Positions 39,414 through 52,370 of a DNA stretch of 64,000 nucleotides are shown here, in pieces (position 1 is the first letter of the stretch; the number at the start of each line of letters is the position of its first letter). Position numbers and translations under genes: made by a program. The stretch is from the NCBI GenBank assembly GCA_034336665.1, contig JAPFBE010000002.1, positions 31,289,406 through 31,353,405 of the forward strand, written 5' to 3'. The DNA is from Luscinia megarhynchos (taxonomy: Eukaryota; Chordata; Aves; Passeriformes; Turdidae). The notes under the pieces were generated by a model. It had not been told where the DNA came from. It saw only the letters and a program-made list of their open reading frames with translations, and did not search any database.

Positions 39414-40696
39414 ATCAGACTGTTTTTTAAAAAGTTATGTGGCATTTGTTAGCAATGAGGCAGAAACCAGTTCCTTTGAATATGAAGAATACCAAAACCA
39501 ACAAAAAAAACAACCTTGAAAAACCTTAATGCTAACTAGAGGGAAAACACAGCTCTGCAGGAAAAAAAAGTTTGACTCTGAAAAGTCATCCTTTTTTCTC
39601 TTTGTCTTCAGTTTACCTTATCAGCTTATTAACAGAGGAGAAATGAATCAGTTTTCTCCTACAGCTGTAGTAGTTCTGCAGGGACCTTGGAGATGAAAAC
39701 TGTTTTCTCTCACCTCAGCCTGTTACTTTCATCCCTTCTCTCAAAGAACAGTGCTATACTGCTTGAGCTTTCAAAGCAGGGTGTCAGGCTGGAACAGGCC
39801 AGACATGGTGTTTCCCCTTGAGTTTTTCACTTTTACAACTGGCGTTGAGGCTGTATTTCAAATTATTTAACCTGCATGCAGCTTGACAATAAACTGGTGC
39901 AGCTAATTGGGTGTAAACTGTTACTTGACTGCTTAAGATGCTGATGCAGCCATTTATCTTGTCACACAGAGGTGCCCACCAAGGCTGCTTTGCTTGGGCA
40001 CAGTCAGAGATGTAAAGCAGATGATGTCTGGCTTCTTGGTTCTTTCAGTGACACAGCTCACACGTCACAAACAGGGCTTCTCGTCACTTGTGCTGCAGCA
40101 TGTAAATCAAATTAAAAGAATGTGAGGAAAGGCCATAGAGTAAGTCTGCAGATTCTTTCAAATTATCAAAAAAATCCCTGTTTTCATGGCATTTGTAAGA
40201 GAATAGCCTCAACCATTCATCTGGAAAAGAAACCACTTAATATAATTGAAGTTAAATGCTAGTATTTATAAAGCTTTGTATCAAAAGCAAAGAAATAAAC
40301 ATTATCATCTCAAAGCAAATACCCCAGAATTATCAGTCATTATCATCATCCATATCTCATCAAAATCTATTGCTGGGAATTATCAAGGCAGGAAATTAAA
40401 ATACCCAGAGCAGATACCACCTGGCTCTATGTAGACAAAGCTTCCCTTAAAGAAAACCAATTTTTGGAATGCCTATAGCATGGGATGCCCCCAGTTTGCC
40501 TCACTAAGGTTTGTAAGCCATTCCATTTATAAAATATTCTGAAATTGAAATTTAATGAGATTTATGTGTGTGAATTTTTTATGTTCTTCTTACATTCAAC
40601 AATTTAACCTAAGGAAAAAATTCATAGAACATTGAAACCTATTGCCAGTATTCTTTAAAATATGAAGTCTAGATGAAAATAACAGCATTGGTTTCT

Positions 40697-40722
40697 AAAA
40701 TAAAATAAAATAGAATAGAATA
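40697..40722. repeat. (AAAAT/AGAAT)n short pentamer repeat
   Basis: Three AAAAT-type units followed by two AGAAT-type units, an imperfect pentamer repeat in the upstream flank. Confidence 0.8.
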
Positions 40723-43700
40723 TGTTTAGTTTTGGTTTTTTCCATTACTCAAGTGTCTAAAATTTCTGGTTCTTTGGGTTTTTTTACCCATCTCACATCT
40801 AAGCACTTTTGAAATTCAGGGTGTATTTCTCCCTTCCTTAGTTGATCTGCCTGTGAAAACCTCCTAGGTAATCTGAGGCTGAGTGGGCACTTGTTAGTAA
40901 GACATTTAGGCACCTTGCTGGTGTATTCCAACCAACTGGAAATTTCAGCCCCTTCAGTGATCCAAGGGTTTTACAAACTTGGTGGCACACCAGGCGGGTT
41001 TCTGTATCCTTATGGCTTCTCACCCATTGCTGTGTAAGTTTGTGCTGGGAGCAGGTGAAAGGATGGAGCAGCATCTCTTTACCTGCCAGTTACCTGCAGT
41101 TGTAGCAATACCACAGTATTAAACTTGAGAGCCAGCTCATTTATACCCTCTCTCTGTTTAGCAGCTTGTAAAAACTCTGAGATGCACAGAAGGAGTTTCT
41201 GTGGGCAGCACTCTTTCACAGCATTTCCACCAGTACCACTAAAGGAAGCACAAGGAAACCTCTCTTGAGCAGCCTCCTATCTTCACAGATGGGAGAGGAA
41301 CTGAAGCCCCCAAAAGGCCAGTGTGGGGAGTGGGTTTGGTGGCATGGCCTAAGTCAGCATCATCCCAGTGCTGACCTGGTCCATGCCAAGGGCCACCACA
41401 GGTGGCTGGAGAGAATGGGGGCACTGAGGGAACAACGTGCTAAAAGAGATACTGCTTTTTACTGACAGCATCTTCTGGAATTTTGGGGACTTTCAGAATT
41501 ACTGCATCCAAGCCTTGCATTGGTCCTCAAAACAGAGTGCCTGAATCTTCAAAAACTGTCTGCTTGAAGTTAATCTCAATATAGGCACAGTTGTAAGCAA
41601 ACTGGTTTCTGGTGTTGCTGAGTTCTTGGCAGAGCTAGCAGGCTAATAAATCCAACCTCTTGTTTATTATGCCTAATTATGTATTTTTGATTGGGGTGAT
41701 TTGCTAGGGCTGTTGCAGGACTGTAAGCAGGCTAGCTGCTGTGAGGCATCAAAGTGCAATTAACCTAGTCAAAAAACATCAGGTGGTGTACTATTGGCAA
41801 GGTATGTGTGAAGAAGGCATTCAAGGTAAAGAATTAAGTTGAAGAAATTATTAAAAAAGTGTTCCCTCTCAATTACAAAGAGCCAAGGAGAGACAGAGTT
41901 TTCCTATTTACCTGATTGGGGGTGTTGAGGAGAGTGCTTATAAATGAACAGATTCAGCAGCACTTGCTAAGACTGCCCCACTTAAAAAAGTCCTTTGGAA
42001 GGAGAAGGGTTTGAGTCTCAATTTTCCTAAGCTCTGGCCAAGACTTGATGTGAAATCCTGGTTGATCTGAATAGTAACAGCTGCTAAAGAGCAATGAGTG
42101 GAAGTTGCAATATGTTTCCTAGAAACCAAAGGCTTGAGCTAAATGATGAGAGCAGAGCCAGAGAATGAGAAATACTAGCAACAATCTTATTAAATGTTAG
42201 TGTTTTCTCAGTTGCTAGTATTTTCCAGCACTTGCTCAGTCAGATTAAATGCTGTTTAAAGCATCTGTAGTGCCAGTTTATTGGTATCTCCATGCAGCTA
42301 ATACAATAAAGGGACATAAGGGTATAAATGTAATACTAGTTCATTTAATTTCATTTACTAGCTATGACTGAAAATAATCGATGTTCTGCTTTCAGTATGA
42401 ACCTGTATTTTGTTTGCACTAAAATCTAAAGCACAGTCCTTTCCAGAAGAGGAATACTTCCTCAAGGCATGATCTTGGGTCTAACTAATCTCAGCTTAGT
42501 TTGTAGTCAAAGCTTGCAAGCCCTGTCAGTGCTGAGCTCCCTGAGGACAGCAGTGGTTAGTAGCAGGTAGGTCTCTCAGAACTGTGCTAGTTCTGGGCAG
42601 GTAGGGCAGTTCCCTGGTAGCCAGGGGCACCTGGAAGGTGGGCATTACCACCTAGGCACTGGCTGGTGGGGGTCAGCCTCACTGGAGAAGTAAGAAAGCT
42701 ACTTAAATCTTTCTGGATTATTTCCTCAAGAGTGTAAAGAACAAGCAATGTAGCATTAGTAAGGCACATCGAATATGCTAATGGTCTGCTTTTACGTGTG
42801 GTTTGATATTTTAGAATGTGGTAGGTAGACACGGAGGAGGCTGTGCAAGTGAAGAGGGGAGAGATGGAGAGTGTTCTAGCTCCCACAGAGCTGCTCTTTA
42901 AAATATATGCTGCTGTAGACTGTGATCTGAATGATGCTGAAGATCCTTGAGACTTCTCAGTAATTCTTTGGCATGGAACTTTTAATATTTCTCTCAACTT
43001 CTTAGGGAATTTCTTGGGAGAAAACTGTTGAAAATTTGTTCTTGTCCAGATGTTGCTTTATTGATGAAAACCAGGGATTTGCATAAAATCTTTGAGAGTC
43101 TTCAATCTCTGAAGGGTAGATTTTTTTGAACCGCCTCTTCAAAATAATTAATTTCCCTTTTTACTTTGCATATTATTTCTTAAAATGCCACAAACCCACA
43201 TAATAATGAGGAAACAACCATGGTTTGAAATGCCAGTGAATTCCTTTTTCGTGGAGGAAGGCTAATAAAGATCAAGAGAAAGAAAAATGTTTCTCAAACT
43301 ATAGGCTTAATTTTCTTTTTCTGTATTTTGATATCTTTTACCAAAATAACACAGTACTAGACATTAATACATGAATAAAAATTATTAGGGAAAATAATCC
43401 CTCATATATTCCATTGCTAGATTATAATTATCAGGTCATCAGGGCTGAGGGTGGGGGTTGGCTGGATTAGTGCACATGAGAATTTATTTGTGAACTGTTA
43501 TCTTACTTTTGCACTCCTCTGAAGCAGAAGACTCCCCACATATGTGTGAAAACGTGTATCTCTGTTGGATGTATAGAATAAACAAGTAATGTTATTTTTT
43601 TTACCAAAATCTTTTGTTCCTCCCTAATGGAATTCTTTTTACATAGAGGGGATAAACCATGTATCTGCTTCAAATTTTCCTAAAATGATTCCTCTTCCTT

Positions 43701-44327
43701 TATTGTGAAATTATGCAGCCAAAAATAGTCTGGTTTGATGCTGGTATGAGTAAGCCTGCTGATGCCATTCCATATGGAGAAAGCGTGTAGCATGTCTACG
43801 CTTGCACTTCTGATCACTTCACTCCTCTTCTACAGATTCCTGCATGGCTGTGAGAGCTTTAAGCCTCTTCATCCCTGAGGTTCTGTTCCTGAAAAACAAT
43901 AATGGTACTTCTCTCTACTCCTGGGAAGTTTGGGACCTGAGGACATCGCTGTTTGATGAGAGTTTCTGATGGTGTTTGAATTCAAGTCTTGGAAGTAGCC
44001 CAGATATGTGTCATCCATCCTTACTTTTGCTCTGCATCAGGAAACTGTAAAGAAGTCAGTGATAAATTCATCCTAATTTTAATCTTTCTGACAAACCCTA
44101 GAGAAAGCCTTAATATGTGACCCAGTTTCTATTTCTGAAATATTATGGGTTTAATCCTCTTTCTGTTTCAGTTTTGTCTAATTCAAACTGGGGATTGGAT
44201 ACTGCTATCTAATGCAGTCCAGTACTGGAAAAACATTGGTATAAAAGCAGAAACAGAAATATTTTCAAAAAGTAAAGAAAATAAAGGGGAAATCTAGAAT
44301 TTGTGAAGAAATAATTTATTAATACAT

Positions 44328-44353
44328 ACCATTAATACATACCATTTCATTTT
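44328..44353. repeat. Two-copy tandem duplication, about 13 bp
   Basis: ATTAATACATACC occurs twice in succession. It is a small slippage-type duplication with no gene context. Confidence 0.75.
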
Positions 44354-47300
44354 ATTATCCACTCTCCTGTAACAATTTGGAGTGCTTTAGACTTTAGCTT
44401 GCATTGAATGACAGCTTTCAGAAAATATCGCACCTCATGCTGAAAAGGTGAATGTCATAATCATTTTATAGATCCTGAAATTGAATTGCAGACTACTCCA
44501 ATGCAACAGAGAATTGTATAATATTACATCAAACATACAGATATCTTATTTTGGCATTATTCAAATGCTTCAAATGACTTGTGGTTGAAATGGCTTATCC
44601 ATACATCCAAATAATTAGGCAAATGGGATATAGGGTATGGTTACTTAATGGGACCATTAGAGAAATTCATCCAAGTACATGTGGTGTAGCTCCTTCAAGG
44701 GCTACAAATGGTCATCTTGGAACTATTTCTCTTTTTAGAACATAATGAACACTGGCCAGAAAATTATAAGTAGCACTTTAGGACAAAGAGTTATTAGAAT
44801 CAGTGCATTGGATTTTTCTCCACCTATTTCTTCTACACTCTTAAATACAAACCAGGATACTGAGATACAAAGTGGTCTCCATCAAGGCCATGTGAATGCA
44901 AATCTAGTTTGTTGCCTTAGGAAGGAATTTCAGAGATTGAATTTGTTTCTTCATACAGTATCAAAATAATAACACCGTATATTTGGAAATGTGATTTCTG
45001 GTATGTGCATTGAGTCATGATAAGAGGATTTCTTATTTTTCCTTTCCCACCTCTTCCTGAGATAATTGGTCTCTCTGGTGTTAACTGGTGTTTCATCAGA
45101 CTATGCAAACATGTGAATAACCAGAGGCTTTTATTGAAAGACAAATATACTTACATATTCTGGAAAAAGATTTGTGCATATATTTCAGTGATTTAAAGAA
45201 TTAGTGTTCTGATAAGATGTGTTTGGTTTGAAAACATTTTAGAAACTCACAGAATAACCATGGGGCTATTATTGTTTCCCTGTTGTGTGCATTATCTATT
45301 AGGTTTCCTTATCTCTAATAGGATCATACTCATTTTCATCTTTGCAGAAATGCAATGTTCTCCAATGAGATTATTTCATATTATCCTGAATCATTAAAAC
45401 TGCCATACTGCCAGGTTAAAATAAACAGATGCTTATCTAGCCCAATGGTTCCATTATTTCTTGGTGTTTTCATAATGTAATTTTTTCACAAATCATAAAC
45501 ATCATGGGACTCATCCCAGGAGATTTTCAAGTGAAAGTAGATTATCTGTAAAACATTCCACTTTAGAAATCATATCTCCCATGTGATCATCATTTAAGCA
45601 ATTTTAAATACCCTACTCACTCTGTTTCATCCATTTTTATCAGAATTCTTCCATTTCAGGAAATATATTTCCATTAATTTGCAGGAGAAGGAATTAGTGG
45701 GGTAAGTCAGTAGCTAACTCTGACTGCACTGTTGTGGTAAATCCTCTGCAGTTCAATTTCGGTTCTGTTACTGCCCATACGCCCCTGTGTGCATATAGGA
45801 TATGAAAGTGAAGAGCTGTCCCTGCTCAGAGGATGTTCTGTCACGGAGGGCAGGTATGGAGAGTCCCTCTGACCCCCTTTACAGTGTTAGTTAATGAGTA
45901 GTGCCAAATGGAGAGAACACTATCTCCCTCCTATGCTGTTCTCATTGCCTTCATTTTCTTCACAACTCTATGTAAAGTGTTACTGATTCAGTAGAGGACA
46001 CAGATGTTTCTGTGTGGTTGTATTTCCTTTGGAAACATCCCATGGGTCCAGCGTGATTTCCTTCTGATTGCTTCTTGCATGTCCACCAACAAGTACATTT
46101 TTTAACTTGCCCTGTAAGAAGGATGGCATCAAGGGATGACATTTCCATAGTCAAGCCACTTCAGAAGCAGCAATTAACAATCAGAAGACACTGAGATAGG
46201 TAAATATTGTTATCTCAGCTTTTCAGCTGGTGAAATTGAAATAAGGAGGTCAAGGTCAACGTCTTCCAAGTTAAAATTTATGGTTGGACTTGGATGGCTA
46301 AATTAATGACACGAATTGCAATCTTTTGAAGCCTACAAAATCAAAAGGACTTTACATTTTCAGAAATCATGGAAATCCGAACACTAATTTATATGCCATA
46401 AAGAGTGTAACCAAATTAAATGTTCTTGCTTCAATTTCTAGGGCAATGTTAAGTCACGGTCAAAGATATCTTCAATCTTTTTAGGTTTTAGAGTTTTTTC
46501 TTATATATAATGGTAGATAACTGTATTTGCACTCTGTTTATTTGCACTTACATAGTATCAAAATCTTGTGAGGAAATTTTCCTTAAATATCGCGGTTGCT
46601 CTTAAAGTAAAGTTGTACTTAGATTTCTCTGTTTGGCTTCACTACAGTCTGTCTCACATTTATGAAGGAATTTGCACACTAAGTGAAGGAAAAATTATCA
46701 TCTATTCTGTGGGTGGTTGAGGAAGAGATGAAAATGGGTACTTTTTTCATGAAGAGGGAAGAAAGAGCACCTTGCTTTCCCAGAGGACAGCAGCAGGGAA
46801 GGGACAGGGCCAGAGGGGGCAGCTCTCTAGAAGAGGGTTTGCACTGGATTCCTCTCCACATGCATGCAGTCCTGTTTGAAGGGGACTCCAGATATGGTGG
46901 CAAGTGCTGATGCAGACCACGAGTTGTACAGTGTGCTTTCACCACATATGGGTAATTTGTTAATGAAGTGCTAACCAGATGGCCTCCCAATTGCATCAAT
47001 GCATTGATTTTGTACTCACCAATTTGGACTATTAAAAGTTGAGGAGGGGGAAGTTATCTGCAAAACTTGAATGTTTTGCACTAACTTTCAGTTCTCTCTC
47101 TCACATTAAGGCACACAGCCAAAGCAGAGGTTGTTCCATTTTCAGCACACATGGCAGAGAAAATACAGATACGCTGCCTAACTTAGCAATCAGCAGAAGA
47201 AGACAGGTGTTTCCTTTAACTTAGCACATGATCTGACTCCCTGCATGCTGCACATTTCTTCTCCTGGCAGAGGAGTGGAGGAGTCAAGTCAGGTATCTCC

Positions 47301-50300
47301 TTTCTCATTAGTGCCTGGAGGTGGCATGTCCTGCCTGGAGGTACTGATCATCCTGATCATGTACTGCCCCACATGTGGCCAATCGATGAGGGGAAGCACA
47401 AGCTGGGAGCTGCTGCTGAGGCAGATAACTCTCACATCAGAAGCCTGGAGATGGTATTTTGGCAGCCTGGAAAAGGTACATGCTTTCCCTTAATTATGAA
47501 CACAGTTAGTTATATTGCTCGTGAAAGTTTCATTACACTAGTTAGCATATTAGCATTACAAGCTAACATAATGAAGCATAATTGGTACAAGGGTTCAGTG
47601 TAAACTAATTGATCTGGGAAAAAATGGCATTTCAGAATACAAACAAGAAGAATAAACTTTGCTGTTTCCCAGAAATTTCCAGGAGGGATTTCATTTATAA
47701 AATAATAAGATAGAATTGAGAACTTGCTAGCAAGCTGATTTAATTATTTTGTTGATTGGTTTATAAAAATGGCATCTTGCTTATCACCCAGCAAGGAGAT
47801 TTACCAGCAGGGACCTCTATACTGAGCTGTGTTTGATTGGAAACTGCTGAAAATATTGGTTTGGGAATAAGAGGATATATCATGCTTATAAAAGATAAAT
47901 TGCTGCTAATTTTTGTTGTAAAGGTAAGTATATTCAAGTAAGGTTACTGAGAGAGGGAAAACCATTCTAGTTGCAAAACGACTGTCTGCACAGCTATAAG
48001 GTCTTGCTGTATCCTATGCTGTACAGTGTACTAACTTCAATAGATAAGTTTTTACCAATCAAAAATAGTGACATAGCATTCAACTTCAACCCCCTTCTGT
48101 TGCATCTCTCTCTTGTTCTTAGCTAAATTAAAAATACCTTTTCCAATACTGAAGAAAAATTGAGATCTAACATTTAGTTTTACGAATTATCTTTTGGCTT
48201 ATCCATATCAATCCTACTTCTGGAACCTATAAACGCTTCCTTGTATCAGAGGCAAAACCAGCTCCTGTGTTTCTGTAAAAAAATCAGGGTTTACAATTAT
48301 AGTTGTGAAATTAATGAAATGCCCTTAAAAGAGCTAAGAAATATTGTCATTTAAATGGGCCTTGCTACTAGCAATTTTGGTGAGATTCAATTATTTCTAT
48401 GTGTGCAAGCACCAACATTTTTCTGGGGAGAAAATCCTATGCTGATGCCATTTTGGTGACTGCTGCAGCAAGATGCAAAGGTATAAAATGAGCAGAGTCT
48501 TGTTTGACAACTATAGCTAGGATCAAATGCATGCTTTCAGCAGGTGCCACTGGTTTTATAGCACACGAGGTAGTTGTAAATATTTGAATAGCAGGGTCCT
48601 GGCACTCATAAAGTGAGCAGAGTGAACAAGCTTTGCAGGTGATTTCACAGCTGGGAGGCTGAGGAGAGAGGCCAGAACCATCCTTCGGGGGATGGGGAGG
48701 AAAGCTGGGGGCTGGCCTGGGTGAGAAGCACTGAGAGGAGCAGAGCACATGCACCAGAGGGGAGAGCCACATCACCTGGCTGGTCTGTGCCTCTCCCCCT
48801 TCTCTCCTGAGGTGACAGCAGCAGGCTTTTCCTGGGATTCAGGGGTTCTTCTAGTGACATTCTCTGTGCTCTTCACCCCATTTTATTTACCTCTGCCAAG
48901 TAAATCCCTAGGCAGGTAAGACAAACGTATTAACAACACTTTAAAGCACTTCAGCACTGCAAGAAACACAGAGCTGAGAGCTGTGACAGCCAAGTTCAAC
49001 ACACATAATTTGCCCATTTGAAGGTTTTGCAGTGAGTCATTTTTGGGTGTGTATGCCAAGTGCACTGGCACCAGTTCTGCAAGAGGCAATGTTTCTTCCT
49101 GCGGGGTGGTGCCGGCTCAGCACAGATGGTGCCATTCCCAGCAGTGAATCACCAGGCTTCCTGCAACAGGTGGGTTTGCTTCCTTCAGGGATGAAGGAAG
49201 AGCAGGTGGGGTGGGCTGAGTAAGGAGACCTCCCCTGCCCAGCACTGCAGCTCAAAAGTACACAAGGCAGTGACTTCCAGCAGGGTAGGAGAGAAAAGGA
49301 ATTTGAACTTTTCAATAAGTCAACAGCTACATACTGTCTAAATTACATTTAGATATTACATCAGCATTTGAGCTAATTGCAAATGTGGAGCAGGGGCACT
49401 TTTCTCTGGTAGTGCTCCTCTGGTCTGGCTGGGAAGCTAAGCACAATGTGAGTAAAGTCCCTCATTCCTCCAGAGGAAGACTGCCTTCTGCACAGCAATG
49501 TCAACAATGTGCCCAGACCAGAGACTATGGAATAGGATTACATCCCAGGTCCACACAGCCAGGGCAGTTGCTGACATAACAGAGGGTTACAGTGGAAGTT
49601 TTAGCAAAGACTGATGCTGAAAGACACATTAATGGGCTTGAAGTGCTTTGAGATCCACTGCGAGTAACTTTTGAGAACAAGATATATACTGGTGGGAAAA
49701 CATGCCATGAATAACAAGAATAAGCCATGATCCTGAGTAACCAGCTGTCTTGGTTGTCTCATGTTCCCATTTTTGCTGAAAGTCAGAGCCCCTGAAATTA
49801 TCTGCTTAGATCTAAATGCCAATTCTAAACTAGAAAGATGAGTAAAAGTAATGGTTAGTCTGTTACTTTGCATATGTCATGATTTTGAAGATAATCTAGT
49901 GATTTATGTTGCTGAGTATAGGATCTTTGAAAGTTTGAGTGTGGCAGTCCTTGAAATCTGTGAATCCACTGTCATGCATTTTCTACCAAATGCTGCACAA
50001 TTTGGAAGAATTCTCCAGGTTCATCACCTGCCTAAGCTAATTATTTTGCAATCTGGGACACAGATCCCACTTTCCCAATGCTTGCTGATGGTTACAGTAC
50101 AATAATATCTCAATGACTTTGCAAGATAGCAAATAATTAGTAAAAACTCTGCCTAATTTGAAATTTTGTAGTTAGGGATCAGTGTCTTGGAATTTCATTC
50201 ACATGTGAGAAGCATATGAAGTACACACCTAACATGGGAGGAACATGTTAGTAGTACAAGAGGCATGCCCACATTTTCTTGCCCTATTATTCTGATGCAT

Positions 50301-52271
50301 GGTCAAAATAATCTTTCAGAAATAATAGACAATCCAGTCCATAATCCAGCAAGTACTTGGCTACTTTTCTGCATGTGCTTTTAAATTTCTTTCCTGTGTT
50401 GGAAGCTTGTCATGTGTGGCTCAAGGACATAATAAACTGATTTCATATAAGAAGCCTCTCATTAGTGGAGAGCCAGCTTCATTAGCTGCAGACTTGTGCT
50501 GGACTTTGAGAGAAGTTTCGCAGTTTGTGATCAATATTAATCTTTCCATGACAGAGGTTCAGCCACTTGGGGTCTGATGTAATTATGTCAGCTTTACATT
50601 TTCCCATTAAATGGAACCCTGTTCTGTTACTTAAAAGTTCATGACACTTAGGAAAAATTCCTTAGATTTTAGTAACTGTGCTTCTATGAGTTTGGTTTTT
50701 TTAAAAAAAAATTCATTTTGCTACATTCAAGAAGGGAAAAAATCAGAACAATTGTGCTGTTGTGGCATGTTAAAAAAAACTAATGTTGTCTCTGAATGTG
50801 GTTATTCTGTAAACATTATGATGAATTCTTTTTTTTCCAGCAATGTCATATTTCAGCCCTTTGAACCAAGCTGACTAGTGATCACCAGCTGTGTGTTTCT
50901 GGTTTTCAGAGAGCCTTGATTTCTACTTTTCAAAGTCCTTGATCCTTTTTTCAAAAATGCTGATCATTCACTACTGCAGCTGAAACATACCTATGCTGGA
51001 CAGAGAAAGCACCTGTGAAATTCTGAAGAGAAAGATGAAGGCAAATAGGCACATGTATTAGGTATCTAAATACATTAAAATTATTTGCCTGCTATGGACT
51101 GGCAAAATCCAGGTCCTAAGCATCTCCTGTTGTGTGCTCTAAATTAGCAGACACTCACAACTCTGTGCTTCCTCTCCTTTGAAAAGCTTTTTTTGTGTGC
51201 AAAAAAAATTATTTCATAGTATTGCATTCTATTTAAAAGCCAGATTTCACTTCTACTATTTTTTTCTTTTTCTTTTTGGGCACAAAATATGAAAGTTAAG
51301 TAGAGAAGAGTAATAAAGCTGTTTCTGGACTGTCTTTAAAAAACCAGAATTTCTTCCTGACTGCCTTTACTTTCAGCAGGCTCCAGTTTTAACAGCTCCC
51401 CGTCTCCTTCAAAAGTGTTGCTCAAAACATTTTTTAACCATGATTCCTCATGTGCTTGGCATTCTGCTGCAGTCCCTGATGAGGCAGGGACACACCACAG
51501 CTTTTCCTACCTGTGCTGTGTGCAGCAGAGAAGGGGCACCGCCAGGGCTCAGCTGCTGTGGGACAGGCTAAGTAGGGTCTTATCCTCTGTGCAAAGCAGC
51601 TTCTTGGGGAGGAGGCCAGCAGGCACCACCCTCTCCCTCTGTTACACAAGAATTCATGAGGCATCTGTAGTTTACATAATGGTACCCAGCGTCCAGGCAG
51701 TATTTCTCATCAGTAGATAATGAAATGCTGTTTGAAAAAAATAAAAAAATAGGTCAGTGTTATCATCCTCGATTTACATATTCTGACTTTGAAAAAGGGC
51801 ATTTTTCTCTTGGTAAGAGCAATGGTAAAAGACAAGGCAGCTTGTGCAAAGATTTAAAACACTTGAGCAATGTGCCTGAGTGAACAAGGCTTATCTCTTT
51901 AGTGCTTAAGACCTGTGGCTGAATCCAAAACATACCTAAATTATCGTTGTGTAACTTTGCAGTCATAAATTAAATACTGCTAATTACCTTCCTGTCTCTG
52001 ATGTGTTATATTTTGGGCTGCAGAACAAGCAGTCCCTATAGATTGATTTGCTTAACACTTCGCACTAAGACTTGTCTTTAGTTGCATGTAGTCTGTGTGT
52101 GTGCACAGCTGTGCAGGTTAGGATTTTCAAAGCTGTCAGAACAGTTTTATCTTTAGAGGCAGCTGATCTCAAAAAGTCTTTTAAAGAAATGCTTCTGTAA
52201 AAAAAATCAACACAAACTGAAGTTTGGGGGAAAATCTTTTTAGGCATATCGTGGGGGATTTTCAGTCTCAC

Positions 52272-52370
52272 CGTGACACTGGATGCAGGCTTTAAAGTTG
52301 CCACTATTATTTCTGTGCCTGCAATCCTTGCACACCCTATTTCCACAAGCCCTCTGCTTTGGTTCTGCCC
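52272..52370 (-). other. Candidate orphan coding exon, Cys-rich, family unknown
   Basis: On the minus strand a T-rich tract ending TTTCATTTTACAG|GGGC serves as an acceptor, and 99 nt later CACG|GTGAGACTG serves as a donor. Both ends are phase 1, so the exon is symmetrical (33 codons). It reads AEPKQRACGNRVCKDC and then RHRNNSGNFKACIQCHG. The spacing C-x2-C-x11-C-x2-C is close to, but not the same as, a RanBP2-type zinc finger (C-x2-C-x10-C-x2-C), and the usual Trp is missing. I recognise no protein and found no partner exon. It could be an exon of an unrecognised gene, a lncRNA exon, a relic, or chance. Confidence 0.3.

Larger units (their letters stand above)
38081..52271. other. Upstream flank of ANKRD33B, no recognised gene
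   Basis: AT-rich intergenic sequence. I see simple repeats (39345, 40697, 44328) and no clear CR1. Short open frames look like chance. Segments at about 47490-47780 and 50400-50625 have a dense mix of TAAT, ATTA and GATTTA words without repeat signature and could be conserved non-coding elements. Confidence 0.75.
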
